A stretch of 64,000 nucleotides of DNA, from NCBI RefSeq assembly GCF_003325355.1, contig NZ_CP030850.1, forward strand, positions 682,001 to 746,000. The letters are read 5' to 3'. The position numbers and the translations under genes were made by a program. The notes under the pieces were generated by a model, which was not told the origin of the DNA, did not search any database, and saw nothing but the letters and a program-made list of their open reading frames with translations. This stretch comes from Runella rosea. GTDB lineage: Bacteria > Bacteroidota > Bacteroidia > Cytophagales > Spirosomataceae. Below are positions 23,949 to 32,847 of the stretch, in pieces. Every line of letters begins with the position of its first letter. The first letter of the stretch is position 1.

Positions 23949-25007
23949 ATGAAAAAGACCACATTCATCGTCATCGGGGCTGTATTGGCCGTTATGGGCC
24001 TGATTGCCTTTCGCCTTTCTTCCAATAAAAAGAAGATTGACACCCAAAATCAATTACCTGCCACCAACGTCAACATCGCTATTCCCGTTACGGTCAGTCG
24101 CGTAGAAGAAGGCGATGTAAGTCAACAACTGATAAAAACGGGAAATTTAATTCCTTTCAAAGAAGCCGCTATTTCGGCCACCACCGCAGGTCGGGTAACC
24201 AACGTCAACTTTAACTTGGGCACACAGGTGAGCCAAGGAGCGGTGTTGGTTCAGGTAGACAACAAATTGAAGGAATTGTCACTAGAAGCTACTCAGCTTA
24301 CCATCAGCAAGTTAAAGAGGGATGTTGACCGTTATAATACGCTGTTGGCGGGCAACGCCACCACCGAACTGCAAGTAAATGAGGTGAAGTACAATTACGA
24401 AAATGCCATAAATCAGGCAGAGCAAATCAAAAAACAGTTGCTTGACGCCACCGTAAAAGCACCCATCAGCGGCCGCATCGTTAAAAAAGACATCGAAGTG
24501 GGTGAGTTTATCAATGCTGGAGCCGTTCTCGGAACCGTTTTGGACGTCTCTAGGCTGAAAGCGGAAGTGCTGGTCAACGAAAGTGACGTGTATCAACTTC
24601 GCGTTGGGCAGTCGGTGCGGGTGAGCAGCGATATTTTTCCTAACCGGATTCTGTCGGGGACCATTTCCTACATTTCTCCGCAGGGAAACAGTGAGCATAA
24701 TTATCCCGTCGAAGTGACGGTCAGTAATTCCCTTGGTTTGAAAGCAGGAACGTTTGTAAACGTAGATTTTTCGCAAAAATCAAATCAAAAAGCCTTGCAA
24801 ATTCCGCGTTTGGCTTTGGTGGAAAGCCTCAAAAACCCTTACGTATACGTGGTATCGAACAACGTAGCGCAACAGCGTATCGTTAAAATTGGCCGTGAAT
24901 TGGGTGATAAAATTGAAGTACTCAGCGGCCTTTCGGCGGGCGACACGGTGGTCGTAACGGGCCAACTCAACCTGAGTGAAGGCAAGCTGGTACAGATTAC
25001 GAAATAA
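23949..25007 (+). CDS. RND efflux periplasmic adaptor (membrane fusion protein)
   Basis: The 352-residue protein begins with an anchor MKKTTFIVIGAVLAVMGLIAF. It then shows the adaptor order: barrel-sandwich (lipoyl) strand EAAISATTAGRVTNVNFNLG with QGAVLVQVDN, an alpha-hairpin (about 105-150), the lipoyl return APISGRIVKKDIEVGEFI, and a beta-barrel with a final LSAGDTVVVTGQ. The ATG at 23949 fits the tolC stop; the frame is open further upstream into tolC, but that extension has no family match. It links the RND pump to the outer membrane duct. Confidence 0.93.
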   Translation: MKKTTFIVIGAVLAVMGLIAFRLSSNKKKIDTQNQLPATNVNIAIPVTVSRVEEGDVSQQLIKTGNLIPFKEAAISATTAGRVTNVNFNLGTQVSQGAVLVQVDNKLKELSLEATQLTISKLKRDVDRYNTLLAGNATTELQVNEVKYNYENAINQAEQIKKQLLDATVKAPISGRIVKKDIEVGEFINAGAVLGTVLDVSRLKAEVLVNESDVYQLRVGQSVRVSSDIFPNRILSGTISYISPQGNSEHNYPVEVTVSNSLGLKAGTFVNVDFSQKSNQKALQIPRLALVESLKNPYVYVVSNNVAQQRIVKIGRELGDKIEVLSGLSAGDTVVVTGQLNLSEGKLVQITK

Positions 25008-25033
25008 CACACCCTCATTAAAATACTACAACC

Positions 25034-28000
25034 ATGTCAATAACCGAGATTGCCGTTAAGCGACCACTACTGGTTACAACGGTGTTCATCGTTCTGATTT
25101 TATTCGGTGTTTTGGGGTATAAGCAATTGTCTTATAACTTATTACCGAAATTTGAAGCCAATGTCATCAGCGTGGCCACGACCTACATTGGGGCGTCGGC
25201 TGATGAGGTGGAAACCAACGTTACCAAACGCATCGAAGACGCGCTGTCGTCGCTCGAAGGCTTGGATAGGATGACCTCGATTTCGCAACAAGGCGTGTCG
25301 ATTGTCACCATTCAATTGAAAAACGGCATTAATACGACCCTTGCCCAACAAGACGCGCAGCGGAAAGTGGAGCAGATTATTAACTTATTGCCCGATGAAG
25401 CCGACCGACCGATTGTCAATAAATTCTCGACCGACGAATTACCCGTTTTACGGATGGGCGTTACCGCCGATTTGTCGCCTACCGAGTTGTTTGATTTGAT
25501 TGATGACGAGCTGAAACCGCAGCTTTCCAACGTTCCTGGAGTAGGACAAGTAAACCTGATTGGTGGCAATGAACGCCAGATTCAGGTCAACGTTGACAGT
25601 GAAAAACTCAAGGCGTACGGCGTCTCCATCGTGCAGGTTTCGCAGGCCATCAACAGTGCCAATACGAGTTATCCAGCGGGCCAACTCGAAACGCGGAATT
25701 CGCAGTATTCTATTCGTTTTGACGCCTCTGTCGAAACTACCAGCCGCATGAGAGAATTGGTGGTGGCGCGCCGGGCCGATGGAAGTCAGGTGTTACTCAA
25801 AAATGTAGCTGAAGTGGTCGATGCAACCGCCAAGCCCAGTGCCATCAACCACATCAACGCCAAGCCGTCGATTGGGATTCAGATTTTAAAACAATCGGAT
25901 GCCAACGCCGTGTCGGTGAGTGAGTTGGTGCGGGCAAAAATTACGGTGTTGGAAAAACAACACGGTAAAAATAACCTTAAATTTACCATTGCTTCCGACC
26001 AATCGGTGTACACATTGGCCTCGGCCCACGCCGTAGTCGATGATTTGTTTTTGGCGATTTTGATTGTATCGGTCGTTATGCTGCTGTTTTTGCACAGTTT
26101 TCGCTCTTCGCTTTTTGTACTGGTAGCGTTGCCGTCGTCTATTTTGCCCACGTTTTTGCTGATGTACGTGGCGGGCTTCTCACTCAATTTGATGACGCTC
26201 ATGGCGCTTTCGCTCGTGGTCGGGATTCTGGTGGATGACTCCATTGTGGTTTTGGAAAATATAAATCGACACCTTGAAATGGGCAAAGATAAACGCACCG
26301 CCGCCCTTGACGGACGGAGTGAAATCGGCTTTACGGCCCTCGCCATTACCTTGGTGGACGTGGTGGTATTTATTCCCTTGGCATTGACGGGAGGCCTGAT
26401 TGGCAATATTTTAAGGGAGTTTTCGCTCGTGGTAGTTTTCTCTACTTTGATGAGTTTGGTGGTGTCTTTTACGCTGACTCCATTGTTGGTTTCGCGTTTC
26501 GGAAAAATGGAAACCCTGAATCCCAAGAGTTTGTGGGGCAAGCTCAACATAGGTTTTGAGCGCTTGCTCGACCGCATCATTGCTACTTACACGCATTATT
26601 TGAAGTGGGTATTGGGCCACAAGCGCTGGATGTATTTAGCGGTTATCGTGTTGTTTGTGGGTTCGGTTTCGCTGGTTCCGGCGGGCTTTATTGGGGCGGC
26701 TTTTATGCCCAAAAGCGATCAGGGTGAAATGAGCATTCAGTTGGAATTGGCACCGACGGCTTCTATTTACCAGACCAACGCCATGGCCCAACGTGCCGAG
26801 CAAATCATCATGCAACACCCAGAGGTGACAAACGTATTTTCGAACATTGGCTATACCAGCAGCGGTATCAGTACGGCCTCCAATAGCAACATTGCCGATA
26901 TCAACGTGAAGCTCATTGATAAAAAAGAAAGGAAGTTCTCGACGGATGATTTTGGGCAGATGCTAAAAAAAGAAGTGGGTCAACTCCCGGGCGTAAAAGT
27001 GACCGTGAACGCGACCAGCATCGTGGGGTCGGCGCAGGCTCCAATTCAGATTGCCGTAAAAGGAACGAGCCTAGAAGTGATTCGGAAATCAGCCGCTGAA
27101 GTATTGAAAGTGGTACAATCGGTGCCTGGCACGCAGGACGTAAAATATTCGGTGAAAGACCCCAAACCCGAAATTACGGTAAATCTTAACCGCGAAAAAA
27201 TGGCGCAACTGGGCATCAGTGCTTCCGACGTGGGTATTGCTTTACAAAATGCCTTCCGGGGAAACGATCGTTCTAAATTCAAACAAAACGGTAACGAATA
27301 CGACATTCTTATCAGTCTGGACCAATTCGACCGCAGCAATTTAGAAGATGTCAGCAAATTGCTTTTTGTGAATAACCAAGGCAAATCGTTTGAACTGTCG
27401 CAGTTTGCTAAAGTGGAAGAAAAGGTAGGGGAAAGCGTGCTTGAACGTATCGACCGCTTGTCGTCCATCACCGTCAATTCGCAGGTAATCGGCCGTCCAG
27501 TGGGTACGGTGGGGGCTGATATTCAGAAAAAAATGGCGCAGGTAAAACTCCCCGAAGGCGTAACGGTCCAGTATCTAGGTCAATTACAACAACAATCCGA
27601 CGCCTTTGGCAGTTTGGGATTGGCGTTGGGGATTGCCATTCTGTTGGTGTATTTCATCATGGTGGGCTTGTACGAAAGCGTTATTTACCCCTTTGTGGTT
27701 TTATTTTCCATTCCCGTTGCCTTGATTGGAGCCATCTTGGCTTTGGCCTTGACCATGGAAAGCATGACCGTTTTCTCCATTGTCGGGATGATTATGTTGC
27801 TGGGTTTGGTGGCTAAAAACGCAATTTTAATCGTTGACTTTACCAACCAATTGAAAGAGCAAGGCCACGACGTGATTCATGCGCTCATTGAAGCTGGAAA
27901 AGAACGGATGCGCCCCATTTTGATGACGACACTCGCGATGGTGTTCGGGATGTTGCCCATTGCGTTGGCCAGCGGGGCGGGTGCCGAAACTAAGAATGGA

Positions 28001-28153
28001 ATGGCATGGGTAATTATCGGTGGACTGACCAGTTCTTTGATTCTCACGCTTTTTGTGGTTCCGGCCACGTATTTAATAGTTGACCGTCTCAAAGACCGTT
28101 TGACTGGCAAAGGACGCAAACCGCTAAAACCAGAAATGGCAGAAATTGCCTGA
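25034..28153 (+). CDS. RND-family efflux pump, inner membrane subunit (HAE1 type)
   Basis: The 1039-residue pump has twelve predicted membrane helices and two large periplasmic loops, as expected for AcrB-type hydrophobe/amphiphile exporters. The N-terminus MSITEIAVKRPLLVTTVFIV is typical. The proton-relay aspartates sit in VVGILVDDSIVVLENINRH (about 395-413), and the matching helix in the second half has LGLVAKNAILIVDFTNQ (about 920). Substrate specificity cannot be read from the sequence. It is the last gene of the marR operon, 26 bp after the adaptor gene, and is followed by an intrinsic terminator. Confidence 0.95.
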   Translation: MSITEIAVKRPLLVTTVFIVLILFGVLGYKQLSYNLLPKFEANVISVATTYIGASADEVETNVTKRIEDALSSLEGLDRMTSISQQGVSIVTIQLKNGINTTLAQQDAQRKVEQIINLLPDEADRPIVNKFSTDELPVLRMGVTADLSPTELFDLIDDELKPQLSNVPGVGQVNLIGGNERQIQVNVDSEKLKAYGVSIVQVSQAINSANTSYPAGQLETRNSQYSIRFDASVETTSRMRELVVARRADGSQVLLKNVAEVVDATAKPSAINHINAKPSIGIQILKQSDANAVSVSELVRAKITVLEKQHGKNNLKFTIASDQSVYTLASAHAVVDDLFLAILIVSVVMLLFLHSFRSSLFVLVALPSSILPTFLLMYVAGFSLNLMTLMALSLVVGILVDDSIVVLENINRHLEMGKDKRTAALDGRSEIGFTALAITLVDVVVFIPLALTGGLIGNILREFSLVVVFSTLMSLVVSFTLTPLLVSRFGKMETLNPKSLWGKLNIGFERLLDRIIATYTHYLKWVLGHKRWMYLAVIVLFVGSVSLVPAGFIGAAFMPKSDQGEMSIQLELAPTASIYQTNAMAQRAEQIIMQHPEVTNVFSNIGYTSSGISTASNSNIADINVKLIDKKERKFSTDDFGQMLKKEVGQLPGVKVTVNATSIVGSAQAPIQIAVKGTSLEVIRKSAAEVLKVVQSVPGTQDVKYSVKDPKPEITVNLNREKMAQLGISASDVGIALQNAFRGNDRSKFKQNGNEYDILISLDQFDRSNLEDVSKLLFVNNQGKSFELSQFAKVEEKVGESVLERIDRLSSITVNSQVIGRPVGTVGADIQKKMAQVKLPEGVTVQYLGQLQQQSDAFGSLGLALGIAILLVYFIMVGLYESVIYPFVVLFSIPVALIGAILALALTMESMTVFSIVGMIMLLGLVAKNAILIVDFTNQLKEQGHDVIHALIEAGKERMRPILMTTLAMVFGMLPIALASGAGAETKNGMAWVIIGGLTSSLILTLFVVPATYLIVDRLKDRLTGKGRKPLKPEMAEIA

Positions 28154-28181
28154 TTTTTTTATCCACACCTACAATAGTTCA

Positions 28182-28215
28182 AGCCCGCATTGGTTCTCCA
28201 GTGCGGGCTATTTTT
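28182..28215 (+). terminator. Intrinsic terminator of the efflux operon
   Basis: The arms agcccgcattgg (28182-28193) and ccagtgcgggct (28198-28209) pair over 12 bp with one G-T wobble and a four-base loop, followed by ATTTTTAT. The opposing acyltransferase gene ends about 40 bp further on. Confidence 0.85.
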
Positions 28216-28250
28216 ATGGGGTATGGGGAGTTCTAGAAAACTGAGTTTAT

Positions 28251-29477
28251 TTACGAACGGAGTTTCCATAACTGCAGCGTTTCGCTCCACCAGCGCGCCC
28301 ATCGGTGCGCAAAATAACCCGTAAAAGGCAGCGAAAGCGTGTACAACGCGGAAGTTTTTAAATCGGTGAAACCCAAAACAATGCCCCATTGAATCAGCCA
28401 CACAAACGGGAAGGTAATGAGGGCAAACAGCACAAGGCGGATGGCGCTCGAAAACTGTTTGTCTTTGAGTTTTTTGGTAACATAAAACGGAATAGAATAC
28501 GGTATAACGCTATTGAGCCAGCCATACAGCGCCACGGGAGCGCAGAGCAGCAAACCCAAGGTTTGTGAAACCAAGGCAAAAACGGAAGGTTTGGGTTGCC
28601 CGTAAATTTCGGCTTCGATGCCCCGTTTGGATAAAGTATGCTTTAGGTTTTTGGTTTCTTCCAGTCGCTTGTTGTAGGTTTCGGCATTGAGTTGGCGTAG
28701 TTGTTCCAGTCCTTTGGCTTTGTTGAGTACGTTATCCATCAAATCCCCGTCTTTTCGTATCTCGTTATCGGTCAGCCACTTGAGTGTGTCGTGGTGGGGT
28801 AGGTCGTCAAAATGCAGTATCTTGCTCTTGATTTCGTCCGACATGCGCTTCGTGAGTTGGGTCAGGGAGCGGGGTTGGTTTTGCTCGTATTCTGCCTTAA
28901 AGTCGCGGACGCTGAAGGGTTCTCCAAAATTAACGACCAATTTTTCGCCCATTTTCTGGCAGTTTGTGTAATACAGACCGCAGGGGAGAATTTGCAGGTT
29001 GAGGTTCCAATCGTGGGCCGTTTCGGCCTTAAATGCAATGCGGGCCAAGCCTTTTTTGAACGGTCGCAGGTGGTACTGTACTCCGTGATTGCCTTCGGGA
29101 AACGCCGCCAACGTACCACCAGCACCAAGAATATTGACGCACATTTGAAAAATCTCGTCGTTTTGCTGCATTTCATCCATGCCGTCGCGCAGGCGGTACA
29201 CGGGCAGCATTTTTAGGTACATGAGCAGTTTTCGAACAAAATCTTTTTTGAAAATATCGGCGCGCGTTAAAAAATAGGGTTGACGAGCGCCCACATTCAG
29301 CACCACCGCCAAGGCGTCCATTAGCGTATTTTGGTGATTGGTGATGATTAAAATCGGGGTATTGGGAGCAAGGTCTGTTGGGAAATTCTTGATTTCTACT
29401 TTACGGTAAAAGATAACATTGTGCCAAAATCGAATATAAGAGCGAAGAGCGTGATAGAAAAAAAGATTATTAAACAT
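28251..29477 (-). CDS. PlsC-like lysophospholipid/glycerol acyltransferase
   Basis: The 408-residue protein carries an acyltransferase domain with motif I as LIITNHQNTLMDALAV and the motif III FPEG in LAAFPEGNHG, plus a RIAFKAET substrate helix. It should acylate a glycerol- or lysophospholipid at the inner membrane. The C-terminal 130 residues add several hydrophobic helices. I prefer the ATG at 29477 (MFNNLFFYHALRSYIRFW). An upstream ATG at 29558 adds 27 His/Pro-rich residues without family support. It is longer than core PlsC proteins (about 240), in line with the two-part Bacteroidota form. Confidence 0.85.
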   Translation of the reverse strand: MFNNLFFYHALRSYIRFWHNVIFYRKVEIKNFPTDLAPNTPILIITNHQNTLMDALAVVLNVGARQPYFLTRADIFKKDFVRKLLMYLKMLPVYRLRDGMDEMQQNDEIFQMCVNILGAGGTLAAFPEGNHGVQYHLRPFKKGLARIAFKAETAHDWNLNLQILPCGLYYTNCQKMGEKLVVNFGEPFSVRDFKAEYEQNQPRSLTQLTKRMSDEIKSKILHFDDLPHHDTLKWLTDNEIRKDGDLMDNVLNKAKGLEQLRQLNAETYNKRLEETKNLKHTLSKRGIEAEIYGQPKPSVFALVSQTLGLLLCAPVALYGWLNSVIPYSIPFYVTKKLKDKQFSSAIRLVLFALITFPFVWLIQWGIVLGFTDLKTSALYTLSLPFTGYFAHRWARWWSETLQLWKLRS

Positions 29478-29591
29478 TGCCGGCCGATGGGGTTTGGGAT
29501 GATTGTTTCGGTGTTTTATATAAAAATACGGGTAAATGTGGCTGCAAAAGTAACCCATTTTTTGACATGAATCACGGCAAAGTATACAGCA

Positions 29592-29624
29592 AAACCTTTA
29601 CGAGGTTTGAGGCCCGTAAAGGTT
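29592..29624. repeat. 11-bp inverted repeat, REP-like or weak terminator
   Basis: The arms aaacctttacg (29592-29602) and cgtaaaggttt (29614-29624) enclose an 11-nt loop. It lies behind the minus-strand serine hydrolase gene, but its U-tract is short. Its word content (aacct, ggtttgagg) resembles the palindromes at 681 and 39998. Confidence 0.5.
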
Positions 29625-29698
29625 TGAGGTAGAGGGAACCAAAATAATTAAATTGGGTAATTGTTTTGAGTGAAAGTGTTGACAAACAGGTTTTTAGG

Positions 29699-30877
29699 CT
29701 ATTTGTCTTCAAAAAGATAGTTAAAAAGGTTCTTGCTTTCCAGCGCTTTGCGGATTTTTGTCGAATAGCCGTTGGTCAGTACCGCCACCGTTACTTTTTG
29801 TTGGGGAAAATGATAAACCGTTCCCCAAAAACAATGAACATGGCCGCTGTGACCTACACCAACGCCGTGATCAGTTTCGATTTTCATCAGCCCGAGGCCG
29901 TATTGCTTGATATATTTTAGGTCGTCGGGCAATTCCTGTGTGATGTCGATGAAGTTCTCAAATTGGGCCATTGAACTTGCCGTTAAGACTTGACCCGTTT
30001 TTAAGGTATGTAAAAACGTGGCCAAATCGTACGAATTGGAAATCAACCCGCCATCCAGCATTCCTTCTCCACCTACGGCGGCATTGTCGATTTCGGTGAG
30101 GTCTTTCATAAAGTCGTTGTCAAAAGTGTCGTAATATCCTCTGATCAAAGTGGCGGGGAGCTTTGTGTCGGCAAAAGTGTTTTCCAAACGCAACGGGCGA
30201 ATTACCTTTTCGGTTACAACTTGATAGGCACTTTTACCCGTTGCATATTGAATCACCAGCGAAAGTAACAGGTAGTTGGAATTAGAATAATTTTGACCTT
30301 TGCCCGGCTCAAAATCCGCTTTTTGGCCGTAAATAAAGTGCAGACTTTCTTCGGCTGATTTTTTCGCGACCGACAGATTCAGGATGTTGAGTATCGTATT
30401 CAATCCCAAGTATTCAGGAATCCCCGAAGTGTGATTCAGGAGTTGTTTGAGGGTTACTTCGTTGGCATTGGCAATCTCCTTGGTGATACGTTCAGGAATG
30501 TATTTCGTTAACTTATCATTGATGTTCAACACGCCTTCTTCCTGTAGTTTGAGAATGGTGACGGAGGTAAAAAGTTTGGAAATGCTGCCAATGCGTAACG
30601 TATGGCAGGGTGTCACGGGGACGTTGTTGCCCAAATCGGCCTTTCCGCCACTCAAACTCCACGTCCCTTCGGGTGAAATCACCGTGGCGCTCACGCCCGT
30701 TACGCCCGTTTTAAGCAAGTCATCAATCATTTTTTGGTAACGACTAGCCCGTGGGTGATTGGTATCTCCTTTGCGGCATTCCGCAACGGGCACCGTTTCG
30801 TTGATTTTTTCGCAAGAAATGCAGAAAATAGAGACAATTATGGCAACTATGAGGGTATTAAACGAGGATGTTTTCAT
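29699..30877 (-). CDS. Serine hydrolase lipoprotein, class C beta-lactamase fold
   Basis: The 392-residue protein has a lipoprotein signal (VSIFCISC, Cys about 22). The catalytic Ser and Lys lie in GSISKLF (S98 and K101), the YSN motif is in GQNYSNSNY (Y197), and the third motif is HSGHVH near the C-terminus (the KTG equivalent). Such proteins are DD-peptidases, esterases or amidases; a true beta-lactamase is not indicated. A second member occurs at 61719. Its downstream flank holds the inverted repeat at 29592-29624, and a small barrel gene lies 44 bp upstream. Confidence 0.88.
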   Translation of the reverse strand: MKTSSFNTLIVAIIVSIFCISCEKINETVPVAECRKGDTNHPRASRYQKMIDDLLKTGVTGVSATVISPEGTWSLSGGKADLGNNVPVTPCHTLRIGSISKLFTSVTILKLQEEGVLNINDKLTKYIPERITKEIANANEVTLKQLLNHTSGIPEYLGLNTILNILNLSVAKKSAEESLHFIYGQKADFEPGKGQNYSNSNYLLLSLVIQYATGKSAYQVVTEKVIRPLRLENTFADTKLPATLIRGYYDTFDNDFMKDLTEIDNAAVGGEGMLDGGLISNSYDLATFLHTLKTGQVLTASSMAQFENFIDITQELPDDLKYIKQYGLGLMKIETDHGVGVGHSGHVHCFWGTVYHFPQQKVTVAVLTNGYSTKIRKALESKNLFNYLFEDK

Positions 30878-30921
30878 GTTGATTGGAAGTTAAATACTGT
30901 AAATTTTTGAGTCAAATGGGC

Positions 30922-31518
30922 TTATTTAGCCAACTTTACCTTCATGCCAACGCCGATAAAGGTGTGGGCTGAAAACGGTAAAAAATCGGAGTAAGGAATC
31001 ACGGCCATGATTTTATAATCGGTCGTCAGGCTTAAGGTGGGTGAGAGGGGGTATTCTAACCCCGCGCCGAGTTTAATGTTCATTTGTGGCTTGCCGGGAT
31101 GCGTCGTTTTGGTGTATTTACCCGCCTCAAATAGGTAGACATCGCCCGGCAAAAAAGAGCGTTTGTAGCCAACGCCCGTGTGCAAGTTGGTTTGTAAGCC
31201 AAACCCAAACTTGTACCCAAGGGTGTAGGCGGCATCCAGCATGACGGCGTATTCGCTCAGTCGTTGGTAGTACATCGTGAGGTCGGTACCGAGAGATTGC
31301 TGCCAATGTTTTCGGGATCTGACCCAAAAGTCCATCCCCACGCCGACGGTCGGGTGCAGTGGTGCTTTGATGAGTTTGGAGAAAGGTAAGCCTGTTGCTT
31401 CGTTGGCTACCCAGAATCGAATGGTTTTGGGTTTGAATTGCGCGAAAGCACCGGAAGTACCGACGACGAACAGGAAAGCCAACAGGCCGACAGGAAAGGA
31501 ACGTGTGTTTGTTTTCAT
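30922..31518 (-). CDS. Outer membrane beta-barrel-like protein
   Basis: The 198-residue product (start at 31518, MKTNTRSFPVGLLAFLFVVG) has a signal peptide ending GAFAQ. Alternating strands follow, for instance HPTVGVGMDFWVRSRK, LDAAYTLGYKFGFGLQ, MNIKLGAGLEYPLSPTLSLTTDYKI and a terminal strand FIGVGMKVKLAK. This looks like a small eight-stranded barrel. No family name is assigned. An ATG eight codons upstream is less suited to the signal peptide. It is co-directional with the serine hydrolase gene and lies 93 bp from the AraC regulator. Confidence 0.72.
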   Translation of the reverse strand: MKTNTRSFPVGLLAFLFVVGTSGAFAQFKPKTIRFWVANEATGLPFSKLIKAPLHPTVGVGMDFWVRSRKHWQQSLGTDLTMYYQRLSEYAVMLDAAYTLGYKFGFGLQTNLHTGVGYKRSFLPGDVYLFEAGKYTKTTHPGKPQMNIKLGAGLEYPLSPTLSLTTDYKIMAVIPYSDFLPFSAHTFIGVGMKVKLAK

Positions 31519-31611
31519 GGTTTTGCATTTAATTTTCTGCAAAACTCAGGGGATTTGAGCGTTCCATCGCCCCAAAATGTAAGGTGGCACCCCTTAAAAC
31601 GGAATAATTTG

Positions 31612-32718
31612 TTAGGCAAATGTCGCCTCTGTCTGCTTTAGATACTCTGAAGGTGCGAGTCCCGTCGCTTTTTTGAAATTTCGGTTAAACGACGTTTTTG
31701 AATTAAACCCGCAGTCGTAGGCCAAGCCCAATAGCGTGTATTTTTGATTTTCGGGCTGGTCGGCCAGTCGTTTAAACTCTTCAATCCGCAGGGCATTGAT
31801 GTAATCAAAGAAGCTTTTTTCCTCAAATGTGTTGATGACTTGCGATAGATAGTTGGGATGAACGCTCAAGTGAAAGGCCAAATCGGCGAGCGATAATTCG
31901 GCGTTGGTAAATAACTTTTTTTCATGCATCGCCTCGGTAAGTCGTACATAAATGTGTTCGGCCATTTCGTCGCTTAAACCTGATTTTTCGTATTTCTTAG
32001 TGTTTTCGTTGAGGGTAAGTGTTGTTTTTTTTTCTTCGATTTCACTCGAATGTACCGAAAAAAGCCCCACTTGTCGGATGCCGAAATAGCCGATAAACAA
32101 GACAAAAAAGACGACGGTCGTAAAGATGATTTGGTCGTTGCCGCGAAGGATGATAATCAGCCACAGGAGTCCCATCCATAAAAAAAGGTAACGCAGCCAA
32201 TTCAAGTTGATTTTTTCCTGATACGAAAATTGATTGAGCAGGTGCAATCTGTAGCGACGGAGCTGTCGGTTGGAAAAAAATACGTACAAAACACCCGCTA
32301 TGCTGATAAATACCAACAAAATGGACATAAACCCTTGGTAGCCCTGTCCTTCGTGTTCGTAAACGGCGATTTTTTGGGAGGCTGTTGAGGTGAAAAATGG
32401 CATCAGGTAAAGATAAACCAGCAAACTAGGCACAAAATGAACCATCCATCGGTAGGTTTTCAAACGGTCTGGGTGGATCAGGGTGGTGGTGTAGAGGTAA
32501 AGAAAAGGGCCGTGCAGCAGAGGTAGGGGAATTTCCAACCCCAGTAAATCAGGATAAAGGTAGGTTTTAGTAATGCTGTTGTGGTAAAACAGAAAAAGAT
32601 GAAACCCCGTGATGCCCATCCAGACGGCCAAAAATGTATCGGCCGACGTTCTGCCCTTTTTGGTGATTAAAAGAAACGAAAGAAAAAAGGCGATGCTTAT
32701 CCCAATTACATAAATCAT
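31612..32718 (-). CDS. AraC-family regulator with multi-helix membrane N-terminus
   Basis: The 368-residue protein has about six to seven hydrophobic helices in its first 230 residues (from MIYVIGISIAFFLSFLLIT on). A linker and a C-terminal AraC double helix-turn-helix (about 265-365) follow, with LSVHPNYLSQVINTF and the second HTH ending GFNSKTSFNRNFKKATGLAPSEYLK. This domain order is common in Bacteroidota and suggests a sensor embedded in the inner membrane that binds DNA directly. The ligand and targets are unknown; the neighbouring barrel and serine hydrolase genes are possible targets. Confidence 0.88.
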   Translation of the reverse strand: MIYVIGISIAFFLSFLLITKKGRTSADTFLAVWMGITGFHLFLFYHNSITKTYLYPDLLGLEIPLPLLHGPFLYLYTTTLIHPDRLKTYRWMVHFVPSLLVYLYLMPFFTSTASQKIAVYEHEGQGYQGFMSILLVFISIAGVLYVFFSNRQLRRYRLHLLNQFSYQEKINLNWLRYLFLWMGLLWLIIILRGNDQIIFTTVVFFVLFIGYFGIRQVGLFSVHSSEIEEKKTTLTLNENTKKYEKSGLSDEMAEHIYVRLTEAMHEKKLFTNAELSLADLAFHLSVHPNYLSQVINTFEEKSFFDYINALRIEEFKRLADQPENQKYTLLGLAYDCGFNSKTSFNRNFKKATGLAPSEYLKQTEATFA

Positions 32719-32847
32719 TGCAATAGCTATTGAAGTTCTTAACTAAGACAACTATTCGGTGATTTACCCCTAGTGTATTAGGAGAACGAATTACGTCCGC
32801 CTCGCTATTGTAGAACCGCTGTTTCCTGCTGCTATTCTGTCCATCGC

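Noticed and set aside
25879-26580. Frame antisense to the RND pump gene
   Set aside because: Ser/Thr/Lys-rich shadow with no domain; the plus-strand frame is a full RND protein.
29699-30877. Antibiotic-resistance beta-lactamase
   Set aside because: The class C fold motifs are shared with many DD-peptidases and esterases; no features specific to AmpC enzymes are seen.
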